Below are positions 42,405-53,067 of a stretch of DNA of 64,000 nucleotides, piece after piece; the stretch's first letter is position 1, and every line of letters begins with the position of its first letter. The translations under genes were made by a program, and so were the position numbers. The notes beneath the pieces are model-generated. The model made no database searches and was not told where the DNA came from. It saw only the letters and a program-made list of their open reading frames with translations. Source of the DNA: Agapetus fuscipes (taxonomy: Eukaryota > Arthropoda > Insecta > Trichoptera > Glossosomatidae); contig OX637343.1 of NCBI GenBank assembly GCA_951799405.1, forward strand, positions 18,392,524 through 18,456,523, in the 5' to 3' direction.

Positions 42405-43195
42405 ATAATTTATTTATAAGGTACACATAATAAAAGAGCGCCGTTTTTGTGTGTGTCACACCTCAAGGGCCCTCTCAAATCACGGATAAGATTTTTTGTA
42501 AAGATGCGTCTTTAGTGCTCCTTTAAAGACACCAACAGTTTCTGCCTTCCTCACATTAGGTGGTAGTCTGTTCCACTCCATTGGACCCGCAAACCGGAAA
42601 GTACGGTCCCCAAAATTAGTGCGCGTCTGACGTGACGGCTGGACTAAGTCAACCACCCCACACTCCGCAGATCTGAGAGTTTGGCGTCTCAAATCTATCT
42701 CAACACGTGAGAACATGTCAGATAAGTATGAAGAAGCCATACCATTGACAGCTTTGTAAACCATCAGACAAACATGGTAGACCACCCTCTCTGGAAAACG
42801 AAGCCAATGCAGTTTTTTCAACAATGGAGTAATTTGGTTAAATTTAGACATCCCGAATATGAGTCTTGCTGCAGAGTTCAGCACAGATTGAAGCCGGCTG
42901 AACTGTTTTTTCGGCTGACCTATATACAGCGTTGAGCAATAGTCAACCCGAGACATCACAAAAGCGTTAACCAGAGTCCTGACCGCCCCTGATGGTAAAC
43001 ATCTCCTGATTGCCTTTATCTGGCGAAGTTCAAAAAACGAGGAGGATATCGTGTTATTCAACTGTTCTCCCATTGTGAGGTTCCGATCCAGTGTGACTCC
43101 TAGAAGTCTCACTGAATCCGACGGCTAAAACAGCTGTCGCAAATGATCTCCCCAAAATCATCATCTGGATCTGCTCCATCTCACTATGGCCTGTA
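42405..43195 (-). mobile_element. CR1/L2-like LINE, 5'-truncated, with intact 3' UTR
   Basis: Coding to the stop at 42480, then about 75 bases of 3' UTR reading GAGGGCCCTTGAGGTGTGAC and CACAAAAACGGCGCTC on the minus strand. This UTR is the segment shared with S2 SINE tails (62248-62290; 3826-3850), so this LINE is the likely mobilising partner of S2. Confidence 0.85.
42480..43112 (-). pseudogene. CR1/L2-like reverse transcriptase C-terminal region
   Basis: A 210-residue open frame. It begins RLLGVTLDRNLTMGEQLNN, the conserved block just after the palm/thumb region in CR1/L2-type LINEs. It continues with SRVDYCSTLY and LQSVLNSAARLI, and ends with FGDRTFRFAGPMEWNRLP and FKGALKTHLYKKSYP, the signature C-terminus. 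The catalytic YxDD box lies upstream in such proteins and is not present. Traces of the preceding coding (with a stop) extend to about 43190. The long uninterrupted frame suggests a fairly recent, 5'-truncated insertion. Confidence 0.9.
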
Positions 43196-43295
43196 TCCTA
43201 CAATCCTTTATCAGGTGTTGATGTGGTCATTGCGGATGCGATCTCATTATTTTTTGCCTGTGATTATTCTCAACTTTCATTTCTGAGACCTTCCC

Positions 43296-43463
43296 GGCTG
43301 CAAGTCTCATCACCACGGTAATTCTTACCTACCGAATATCGGTAATATTTGTATGAAGACCTGGCAATCCAAGATGGCCGCCAGTGAACAGCTGATTAGT
43401 CTCCATACACATATTACCGATATTCGGTAGGTAAGAATTACCGTGATGATGAGACTTCCAGCC
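43296..43463. repeat. Hairpin element, 62-bp arms
   Basis: Arms 43296-43357 and 43402-43463 are inverted copies with a few mismatches (GGTAATTCTTACCTACCGAA and its complement). The 44-base spacer contains CAAGATGGCCGCC. Foldback MITE remnant; it abuts a FamA copy. Confidence 0.93.
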
Positions 43464-43516
43464 CAGGCCAGCAGCGCTTCGGTTATTCTTGTGTTCGCAA
43501 AATGTGTCAGCAACCT

Positions 43517-43752
43517 GGTTGGTATGCGGCTGACCACCCATGCTGTAAAAATGGTTCACTTTGCCAATGTCACCCCTGTTTCAGGGAAGGACGGCAAGAG
43601 TTGCAGGGTGTATGTCCTTTTGAGATTCGGTTTTTATGTTGTAGGTTCACATGAGGCATGTGCAAGCGCGAACTTGTACGTGTCTGGTTGTGCTAATGCA
43701 TGTAATGTGAATCTCCAATGTTACATATCTTTTCAACTTAGATTAGATTAGA
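43517..43752 (+). repeat. FamA copy
   Basis: Nearly complete, with tail CAACTTAGATTAGATTAGA. Starts at TTGGTATGCGGCTGACC, directly after the hairpin element. Confidence 0.93.
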
Positions 43753-43821
43753 ACCTGATACAATCTTTGAGTTTGACGTCAATTTTCTCGGTAAATGTTT
43801 TGCTGCCATCATTTTTTGCCT

Positions 43822-44546
43822 CCCTGGTCATCTTGTTTGTTTGCCTCCCTGGTCATCTTGTTTGTTTGCCTCCCTGGTCATCTTGTTTGTTTGCCTCTCT
43901 GGTCATCTTGTTTGTTTGCCTCTCTGGTCATCTTGTTTGTTTGCCTCCCTGGTCATCTTGTATGTTTGTCTCCCTGGTCATCTTGTTTGTTTGCCTCCCT
44001 GGTCATCTTTTTTGTTTGCCTCCCTGGTCATCTTGTTTGTTTGCCTCCCTGGTCATCTTGTTTGTTTGCCTCCCTGGTCATCTTGTTTGTTTGCCTCCCT
44101 GGTCATCTTGTTTGTTTGCCTCCCTGGTCATCTTGTTTGTTTGCCTCCCTGGTCATCTTGTTTGTTTGCCTCCCTGGTCATCTTGTTTGTTTGCCTCCCT
44201 GGTTATCTTTTTTGTTTGCCTCCCTGGTCATCTTGTTTGTTTGCCTCCCTGATCATCTTGTTTGTTTGCCTCCCTGGTCATCTTGTTTGTTTGTCTCCCT
44301 GATCATCTTGTTTGTTTGCCACCCTGGTCATCTTGTTTGTTTGCCTCCCTGGTCATCTTATTTGTTTGCCTCCCTGGTCATCTTGTTTGTTTGTCTCCCT
44401 GGTCATCTTGTATGTTTGTCTCCCTGATCATCTTGTTTGTTTGTCTCCCTGGTCATCTTGTTTGTTTGCCTCCCTGGTCATCTTGTTTGTTTGCCTCCCT
44501 GGTCATCTTGTTTTTTTGCCTCCCTGGTCATCTTGTTTGTTTGCCT
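43822..44546. repeat. Minisatellite, 25-bp unit, 29 copies
   Basis: Twenty-nine copies of CTGGTCATCTTGTTTGTTTG plus CCTCC at 25-base spacing. Variants (GATCATC, TTTGTCTCC, CATCTTTT) are scattered and denser after 44190. All three plus frames stay open because 25 is not a multiple of three; the leucine/valine-rich peptides are artefacts. Confidence 0.97.
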
Positions 44547-45107
44547 GGGCGGGAATGCGATATTTTCCGATTCACTTGCTCCGTCGGCAAAAAAGTGGCG
44601 CGAATCTCGTCAACGGAAGTCATTCGATATCGACGATGATGTTTTTTTTTTAAACCAATTTTCGGCTGTTATAGCGATGATGCCTTTTCGAGCGTGAAAC
44701 TTTTTAGCTCGCAAGAAAAATGATAAAATACGTTTTTATTTTATTTTCCATCAAATAACAGTCTTGCCTGGACGACGGCGCAGACCGCGGACTTTGTAGT
44801 TTGTACAGTCATCGTCAACATAACCATTGACATGAAAAAGCGAGGTCAGTCTTGGCCTCTTTCATCAACTGCTGCCAGCGCTGGCAGTCACTCAGTGAGC
44901 ATTCTTACTTCATATATATTACACATAACATTATCCAGGATCGTTCATTGAATCGCGGCAAAATATTCCTGAATTCGGTCTGGAAAGTCTCAAAGATTCA
45001 ATAGTTTGGAATTTTTCAAGTTGAGTTCATTTTCAGCCCTTTATTGTCTATCATTTGCCTCCATGCAGAGTTCAATTCTGCTATTCTATACATTGTTATT
45101 TATCTAT
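44547..45107. other. No feature recognised
   Basis: No gene or repeat family recognised. Confidence 0.45.
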
Positions 45108-45440
45108 TATCTATAATCTAAGTTGCAAAGATATACCTATTAACATTCAAAACTCTTATCAAATGCATGCCCACAAACAGACACGTGTAAGTTCGCGCGG
45201 GCAACAAACCGACAAGAATGGAACAAACTCTTGGATTCAGCCAAGGCTCACCCAGGGCTGTCGAGCTTAGGATGATGATGATTGAAGTTCGCGCTTACAA
45301 ATGCTGAATGTGAACTAAACCTTAAATGAACATAAACACTGCAACTTTTGCCGACCTTCCATGAGACAGGGGTGAAAGTGGACCATTTTTTACAGTATGG
45401 GTGGTCAGCCTCATACCAACCTATAAGTCTAAGTCTAAGT
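45108..45440 (-). repeat. FamA copy with an 88-bp insertion
   Basis: Complete FamA (tail ATAATCTAAGTTGCAAAG, head CCTATAAGTCTAAGTCTAAG) interrupted at 45199-45286. Confidence 0.92.
45199..45286 (+). mobile_element. Minimal RTE-type LINE insertion, 88 bp, 10-bp target duplication
   Basis: Flanked by AAGTTCGCGC on both sides (45189 and 45287). The insert encodes the last about 20 residues of a LINE (RQEWNKLLDSAKAHPGLSS) to a stop, followed by a GATGATGATGAT tail as in RTE elements. An extremely 5'-truncated retroposition event. Confidence 0.85.
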
Positions 45441-45479
45441 ATCATTTACAGATATAAGTAAAATGAGCGCACATCCTGG

Positions 45480-45770
45480 AAAATCAGCGGCCGGGTTGCT
45501 AGAGAAAAGGCAAACTAATATTTTGTTATTTGTTGCTATAGGAGTGACATAGAACTGTGGCGTAAACCGACTGAAAAGAAAAACAAATTTGGAACATTGG
45601 AAGAAGTGCCCTACTGTGGCTATAGTGGCAATCAACGGCGCTGTGTAAAATAGGAGATGAGATTGCCCACAAATTTACACTACGGGACTACGGTCCTAAC
45701 AAACTAATAACCAAATATTAGTTAGCTTTTATCCCCAGTAACCCAGCCGTGTGATGTCACAATTTTGTTA
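45480..45770. repeat. RepC-derived inverted pair
   Basis: 45480-45545 (CGGCCGGGTTGCTAGAGAAA; minus orientation) and 45700-45770 (TATCCCCAGTAACCCAGCCG; plus orientation) are inverted RepC 3' ends about 150 bases apart, giving a potential hairpin. Confidence 0.65.
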
Positions 45771-46149
45771 TCGGTAGAAATGTTCAGATTTCATTATTAT
45801 TATTCTTCTCACTTATCCGTATCCGAGTCCAATATAACAATGATCAATTGTAAACTTGAAAGAAATGTAATATTGATTATTGAGTCATGACTAAGTCCCA
45901 GTATATACCAGCAGTAGGCAGCGCAGGGAGATAGGGCTGTGATGTGATGTGACTTGTGAGGAGCAGTTATGCTGAGTTTGTGGAGCGCACAGTTCGACGT
46001 TCTCTGACGGGTCAACGATCCATACCAACTTATTTTTTTCAATTTCGACTGGATAAATCGATAATACCTGATCTGTGGATAACACCTACATGGCTACATA
46101 TTATACTTGTTAATGTATCAACTGGAAAAATTACACGAAAGAATAAACG
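45771..46149. other. No feature recognised
   Basis: Unique-looking sequence without a supported gene. Confidence 0.4.
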
Positions 46150-46445
46150 AATGACCGGTCCGTAACTCAGTGGTAACACTGCGGACTCTGAATGGGAAGG
46201 TTGTGGGTTCGATTCCCGGCGGAGCATTTTTTATAGCATATTTTCAAATTTATGCCCTTTGCCAATGTCACCCCTGTTCCAGGGAAGGTCGGCAATCGTC
46301 GATTGGATTTTAATGTAAAAGTACACATTCAGCATTTGTAAACGGGAACTCACACTTGTTTGTTTGTGGGCATGCATTTGATATGAGCTTTGAATGTAAT
46401 TACATACAGGTATATCCTTGCAACTTAGATTATAGATTATATATA
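46150..46445 (+). mobile_element. Chimeric SINE: S2 tRNA-Gln head with FamA tail
   Basis: Head 46153-46225 (CCGTAACTCAGTGGTAACAC; GCGGACTCTGAATGG; GGGTTCGATTCCC) and the S2 phrase CATATTTTCAAATTTATGCC switch directly into FamA at TTTGCCAATGTCACCCCTG. It continues to the FamA tail CTTAGATTATAGATTATA. The S2 middle and its LINE tail are replaced. Confidence 0.85.
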
Positions 46446-47010
46446 GATGCCCCATCTATCAAAAATAGCAGGGCATGTGTCAGGGTGGATGGAGAATACG
46501 ATGGATCTGAGAATGGCGGTACACAGTGGCATATTGTTACCGACCTTGATGTCTCGAAGTGAAGCATGGACAGTAAGTGACAGTGAAATGAGTAAAGTAT
46601 GTACAGTGGAAATGAAGCATGACAGGAAAAACTCTGAAGGATAGAATTAGAAATGAATGTAAGTTGAAAGAGGATGTGAAAGTCAAGGTACAAAAAAATG
46701 TGATGAGATGGTTTGAGCATGTAGAAAGAATGATGGATGATTAAAGACTTACAAAGTGTATATACATAGGATATGTGGAAAGGAAATTAGGAAAGGGAAG
46801 ACCGAGCAAAGTATGGGTGTATCAGATTGAGAAGATGGTGAAACAATGGGATGTACAAATTGAGTGTAAAAGAAGAAAATACATGAAAAAGGTGTTGGAT
46901 ATGAATGAATTGAAAGAGGTATGTAAGGATAGGAAGAAAAGGAGGCAGCTCTGCAGAGGCTCTGGCCCCCCCTAGCGGAACGGCGACGGAGTTACAGTTA
47001 CAGTTTACAT
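46446..47010 (+). pseudogene. LINE reverse transcriptase C-terminus
   Basis: Broken frames give SRSEAWTVSDSEMSK, LKDRIRNECKLKEDV, KNVMRWFEHVERMMDD and, after an in-frame stop, RLTKCIYIGYVERKLGKGRP and MNELKEVCKDRKKRRQL. This is the C-terminal module of an endonuclease-type LINE of the same subfamily as 23376. The 3' sequence CCCCCTAGCGGAACGGCGAC ends in TTACAG repeats. No polymerase core; 5'-truncated. Confidence 0.82.
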
Positions 47011-47034
47011 GCCGAGTCCCTTGGGAAATCATGA

Positions 47035-47098
47035 ATGTCACCCTTGTTTGGACTCTGCCTTGAACGCAAGCGTTCTACTGAGCTACAGGCCGGACCAG
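47035..47098 (-). mobile_element. S1 SINE head fragment
   Basis: Minus-strand GGTCCGGCCTGTAGCTCAGT, CGCTTGCGTTCAAGGC: the S1 tRNA-like head only. Confidence 0.55.
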
Positions 47099-47694
47099 AC
47101 TTTTAAAGTTAGATTAGTTAAAATGACTGTGTGGTCTGTTTTTTTTACATCTAACTATTTTTTCTCCCTACTATTGTAGCGTACCTACATTCATATCAGT
47201 CTTTTTAATATTTTTTTAATTCATTAAATCACAGGTAGGTATAAATTCGTGTTCCTAATGACGTTTGAAATAAGAACCAGCCTAATGGCAAGTAAGAAAA
47301 CGGCGCGTGTAATTAGAGTCGAGAACATTCCAAATATCAAGTAATTGCGATAGAGAATACTTGGAGAATAATATGTTAGTTCCAATAATTTTGTTTATTG
47401 CATAACATCAGTAAATGAAAAAGTACCGTCCATTTTATTTTTGAGTTGAAGCATTTCGATTTGATGAGCTGAAGTACGATGGGTGAAGGGCCTTTTGTAG
47501 TGTGTGCTTTTTTTGTTAAAAACTCCAAATTAAAATCGTTTTTTTTTTTTAGATTTCAATAACACAAAGTTCGGCTTAATAAATAAATAAATACTAAAAA
47601 TGGTTGGATTAATAAACCTATGAAGTACTTATTACAGGGGCAAAGCTAATGTAACTTTGATTCGTCATATTTTTATGATTGTTTGTATATTTTT
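47099..47694. other. No feature recognised
   Basis: AT-rich; no gene or known repeat. Confidence 0.45.
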
Positions 47695-47957
47695 ATGATA
47701 GTCGGTGTTATGGCCGCGGGGATCAAGACAGGTTATTTGGAACCGGATAACGCTGGTTCGAATCCAGCGACGATAACTTCGACCCTGGTTCAACAGATGC
47801 CGTTGCATGCACACAAGATTCTGCTTTCGCATAAAGACAACTGGCCAGGCGAAGTAGGTTGGTGGATTGCTTATTTTTTACTTACACAAGCAGCATATGT
47901 ACGCGCGAACTTACATGCGCCTGCTTGTGGGAATGCATGAGCTAGATTGTAGATAGA
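47695..47957 (+). mobile_element. Chimeric SINE: S3 head with FamA tail
   Basis: tRNA-Ser/Leu-like head (TATGGCCGCGGGGATCAAG; B-box GGTTCGAATCC) and body CGACCCTGGTTCAACAGATG ... GACAACTGGCCAGGCG. It then continues as FamA 3' part ATGTACGCGCGAACTTACAT to GAATGCATGAGCTAGATTG. The same S3 is at 62700-62960. Confidence 0.8.
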
Positions 47958-49133
47958 TTTTCGCTCTTGGTTATTTCGTTGGCACTTTACGTTCCTCTTT
48001 TACGGTTCTTGTTCTGATTTCATGCTATTTACAATGAAATGATTGTGCTTACGCAATGTTGTAGAGCAACAATTGTTTTTTTTTCTTGTGCGGAAAATGA
48101 TTGCGATCACTTGCATGGCTATTTTAATAAATTTACAAGATAACAAAGAAATATGCATCTACACGCATACAATGTTGTCTATTCTTCAATAAAAGTAGGT
48201 ACTTACCCAGCAAGCAGCAACTAGTTGATAGTTTTGTGCATTTATTTCGTGATTGTTGTTTAGTTAGGATTTTCGAAAGTTATAAAAAATGTAGCCCAGT
48301 GATTTATTGTGCTTTTTATTTGCATTTAATAATTATTGACAATAAGCTTCTAAAAGTACGTTTTTTCAAGCTTAAGAGTTTCTCACAGTTATTGCTAAAT
48401 TAGGTATTAAACTATCCTCTCACTTCTTTCATTTTTCGTGAATAGAGCAACACGATGATTTAGCATACCATGTTATTTTGCATAATTCTTCGCAATAATT
48501 TGTGAATTTTCATATAAAGTGTAAGGAACGTAGCAAACTGAACGCTCAAATCGTGAGATTTATTTTTACGTTTTGTAATACCTGATCCAGATTACAGTTT
48601 CACTCCGATGAGGTAAGTGTGAGCAACAACACGAAATGTATTATTTTATTATAATGGATGTAGGCAGAGATATAAAACACGATCACCGGTTAGGTAACAA
48701 AGTCTCAGAGTAGTATTGGCCTTGAACTCATCACTCGTTATCCGGCCTCAGAGCAGTGAAGTACTCAGTACTCGCTGGATGTAAAATATTATCTCGTTGT
48801 ACTCTCTGCTCTACGATGGTGGTTTCCTATCACTGCCAGTCGCTAGCGGCTAGTCGACTCTCTGTAACCACTAGCACAAATGCCGGTTATCGAGAATCTC
48901 TATTTATCATAGTCAAAAGTCATGCACCTTCATTCTGCTCGCTTTGAGTGCCTATACGAACGCGATGCTTCGCCACACCAAACGTGGATACTTAAGATTT
49001 GTATACGAGTGGTTGAGGTGTGCTTGGTAGGTACTTATTCTATAGGTATTTGAGTGTGGTTCAAAGTCTACAAGAGAAATATTTTTCTTCATTTCAAAAT
49101 AATAGGTACAGAGAGCATGCTTGTGAGTAAGTA
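47958..49133. other. No feature recognised
   Basis: 1.2 kb of AT-rich sequence without supported genes or repeats. Confidence 0.5.
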
Positions 49134-49409
49134 ATGGCGGTATTCACCATTGCCATCTCACATCTGAACGCTTAAGTTTTGCTAAGGAAAAATTCCTAGT
49201 AAGTATCGAAATAGATTACTACTATTTCGATACTTACTAGAAATGTTTAGATTTTGTAGGGTTTGTGTATTCACACAGTGAAAATTCATTTTATTTAAAA
49301 TAATATTTTTTTTTTCCAAAACGTTTTTGAAAAAAAGAATTTTATTTTAAATATATATTTTTCCTTAGCAAAACTAAAGCATTCACATGGCAATGGTGAA
49401 TACCGCCAT
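49134..49409. mobile_element. MITE-like inverted-repeat element, 276 bp
   Basis: Terminal inverted repeats of about 60 bases: ATGGCGGTATTCACCATTGC at the left, its complement at the right. They extend to TTTTGCTAAGGAAAAAT with an insertion between. A second perfect inverted repeat lies inside at 49199-49238 (AGTAAGTATCGAAATAG). Flanks share AAGT, but a target duplication is uncertain. Confidence 0.88.
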
Positions 49410-50079
49410 AAGTCTTTTTGTGTGGATGGTGTAGATATTGCGACCACAGAAAGCGATCTGTATCTTGAGACAGAGATTATTTTCTTCTGTACAATAATCG
49501 ATTTTACCACAATATTTCATTTAATGTGAGTTTATCAATTAAAATAGACACACATTTTCATAAAAATAAATCCTTAAGTTAGATTTTCTTAAAAAAGAAA
49601 ATGAAATGACTGAAGGAAACTTTTTGAAAATGGAAGTCAAAAACTCTAGAACAACTTTATCAAGCTATCTCATAACAAGAATAAAAACAAAAAATACCCC
49701 AACATAAAAACCCTTTTTTATACGTAGGTAGTACCTACACAGTACACGCCATTGAGTCATTTTGTAGATTGACAACTTATGACTACACTCACAAAATCAT
49801 CTCAAAGGTATAAGCTCATATTTTATCAACATCACCAAGATCTACCATTGTCCACAAACTGACAAGTGTTAAAAGCCGCCAGTATTACATATAATAACTA
49901 ATGTGTGATTGTGCAGTGTGTACTGACCCAGTTAACCTTTTGAAGTTCAAAGACATGAGCTCAGTTTGGCAACATTGTGATAATATGACTTAAATGGAGC
50001 GGTCAGCAACAAATCATTTCTGGTCCTTATTATCTCAATAGTTTTGCATGAAAAATTTCAAGGGTAAGTTTTAAAAACA
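49410..50079. other. No feature recognised
   Basis: No supported gene or repeat. Confidence 0.45.
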
Positions 50080-50297
50080 CCCATGTTGTAAAAATGGTTC
50101 ACTTTGCCAATGTCACCCCTGTTACAGGGAAGGACGACAAGAGTTGCAGGGTGTATGTCCATTTGAGATTTTGTTTTTATGTTGTAGGCTCACATGAGGC
50201 ATGTGCAAGCGCAAACTTGTACATGTCTGGTTATGAGAATGCATGTAATGTGAATCTCCAATGTAACATATCTTTGCAACTTAGATTAGATTAGATA
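50080..50297 (+). repeat. FamA copy
   Basis: From ACCCATGTTGTAAAAATGG to the tail TTAGATTAGATTAGATA. Very close to the copy at 43517 (shared CATGAGGCATGTGCAAGCGC). Confidence 0.93.
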
Positions 50298-52390
50298 AGT
50301 AAGTCCAATGATCACTTTACGTATAAAAAAAAAGACTTAAATTTCTACTACAAAAAAAAACTACCTACATCAATGGTGAAACAAAATACTATTTTAATTT
50401 GCACTCATGTCCAAGACTTCTTTAGAAAGAGTTTTAAGCAATTAAGTAACCGCCATTTTTTTGGAAGACGTTGTACAAAAAAAACTGGTAAAGTTTGTCA
50501 AACAAATGACGAGGAATAAACTAATTTTTGTGCATTTTAAAAAAAAAATTTCGACCCAAAACAAGGCTGTCTCATTTGCACTAATTCGTGCGGAACTCAG
50601 ACTGTCGAGACAGCAATATTCAAATTGCCTGGGCGTGTGCAATCTGTGTGGATTTTCTTTGGTTTCAAAATGATATCGTGTTATTCGCACATCACAGGTT
50701 TTTGCTGTGTTTATATTTGTGATATTATGCTTAGTCCGGAGGCGGGGCAGATCGTCTCACAACGTTGCCAGCTCGACCTCCGTTCACGGCTTTGTATTTA
50801 CTGAAGTCGGTCCATGGCTCAGTCATGGCACTATCTACCTACAATATACCTGATACCTGCTTGTACGTGCTCCCTTTGTCTATTCACTATTGCCTGCCTT
50901 GCCTTCTTGTGAGAGCAGCCGTGTTCGGAATTTTGCTTCAGTTTATTTTTTACAAGCCGAAGCCAAACCATGCAAGGGGCAAGGCGAACAGGGCCGGTTG
51001 AACCATTGACTAATAAACTCCATGGGTTAAACAAATATTTCATTTCGAAATAGCAAAGGCACATCAAAATATTAAGTACAGTCTTAAGACAATCAACAGG
51101 ATATAATTTTAATCGCATTTTTGCAATGATAAGATAGCTGAAATGATACATACTTTAATCATTTTATCAGATAAGCATTTCATTTATTTGTTGCATTGAG
51201 AAAATTTGACGATGATATTTCAAATGATGTAATCGTTTCCCATACTAATGATATAATACCATATAGCCCCATCACCCCTAGTCTGAAAAACAAGAGGTAG
51301 GTCGATCAAGTATCTAATTTTGTATTCCGCTTATGGTCAAGATTCAATATAGCTTTGTTGTCAGGTGTCAGAAAAGTTTTTTCTGTCAGATTTCAACGAT
51401 TACTTTTAAAATTAAATATGACTAGTGGTTATCGCTTAATAATATTCAAGGTTGAAGTTACCTTTTAATTCAAATAATAATAATCATTATATAACTACCT
51501 AAGTTGATGACTCCACTGGCGCCTACCGCATGCCGTGTTAATAACCGACAAAACATATCCAATACCGAAATAGATAACTACTATAAAAAATACATTATTT
51601 AATGTATTTTTTTGTATCAATGCTGCTAAATATATTCACGTTACGAGTATGTATCGACATAATATCAGTTGTATATCCGCAAGCCAGTATTTATTACATT
51701 CAACAAGCGACACATTCCAAATCGACAAAATAATATGTTACAATGCATTTATATAATAATTTTCCTTCTCAAAGCATATTATCAAAAAATAGTCCATACG
51801 CGCTAGGACGTGCACTAATAAAAGCCCTGCAAAAAAGTAAGGCTAAAATCAGTGTTGCCTACAATAGAGACAAAAACATTTAAAATGAACGAACAGTTAA
51901 GTAAAAAAAAATCAGTCAAATAAGTACATGAGTGATACCCCAGAAATTGATGTAATTTTTCATGTTGAAATATTTTTCATGCCGTTTTAAAATCACGGAA
52001 TGCAAAGATCGCGCTTGCCTGTAAATAATTTCAAAGTGGATTTAAATGGCTGCGGTTTTATTTTCTCACGTCTGTGGCGAAAGCGAAAAATATTCAACAG
52101 GTGGAAGCAACAAACCAAAGAAGGTACACAAGCTGTACGCTGCACGGGCGGCCAACCGTGGGCAACTGCAGTCAGATGGAAAATTTTATACGTTTCGTTT
52201 TTACTTCCCACCCTAATGTCCAATGCAATTTAAAATACGATAACCGTATGCATATTACCTGCCGCAATGACAATTCAACCATAGTTATTATCCAGCGAAA
52301 CAAAGGAACTGTCGAATGAGGAAATTTCCGAATGATTTCGTGAAAATTAAGTTTACTGAATGGTTTAAATGCCAATATAAGGGAATATAA
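50298..52390. other. No feature recognised
   Basis: 2.1 kb of unique-looking sequence. Several 70-106 residue frames occur on both strands with no family motif. I would not annotate a gene. Confidence 0.5.
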
Positions 52391-53067
52391 TCTTATACAC
52401 ATATAAAATTCTCGCCTCAAAATGTTTGTGGTTGAACTCCTCCGAAACGGCTTTACGGATCCTCATGAAATTTTGTAGGCTTATTTGATTTGTATCAGAA
52501 TCGGACAAGTATATTTCATACAGCCATACGATTAAGAAAACCGTACACAGATTTTTTCTATCAGTTTTTTCGACGAAATTTTTTTTTTATTCTTCTGTTA
52601 TTATTCACCATAACATACATACGATCTGAAATTTTCACATTATGAATCCAACTTTTCAATTGAGTAAGCGCATCGTTCTCTCGATCATCTGCCCGTACCT
52701 TCTTGTTGTTGTTAAAAGATCAAGCAATGAATATGCCAGGTGCTTTAATGAAATACATTAAATTAAGAATTTCATGATCGGTATTTTTTCCAATCTTTGT
52801 AAGAATAAAAAGTTCAAACTTTATCTTATACCACTTTTATTGTAATTTTATATTCGTTAATAGCGTTTTCAGAACACCTTAGTCTTCGCGTAATAAACAA
52901 TTACATTTTTTTTTGTTTTATCGGTGGTTATCATCTACAGCTCTTTGTCTACATCTCATTCTCACACACTCACAATACCTTCATACGTTATTTTTCTTTT
53001 AAAACTAAAATATTTACCTACTTAAAATTATGTACATGGCAGAACAACGTTTGCCGGCTCAGCTAGT
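52391..53067 (+). mobile_element. Non-autonomous Helitron, 677 bp
   Basis: 5' end A|TCTTATACACATATAAAATT and 3' end ACGTTTGCCGGCTCAGCTAGT|T match the insect Helitron pattern: TC start, CTAGT end, insertion between A and T. No Rep/helicase coding inside. Confidence 0.85.

Noticed and set aside
43767..44697. Hydrophobic repeat proteins of 125-210 residues resembling membrane segments
   Set aside because: 25-bp minisatellite read in all three plus frames; not coding.
50298..52390. Several 66-106 residue frames as small genes
   Set aside because: Length expected by chance in AT-rich DNA, and no motif, splice or homology signal.
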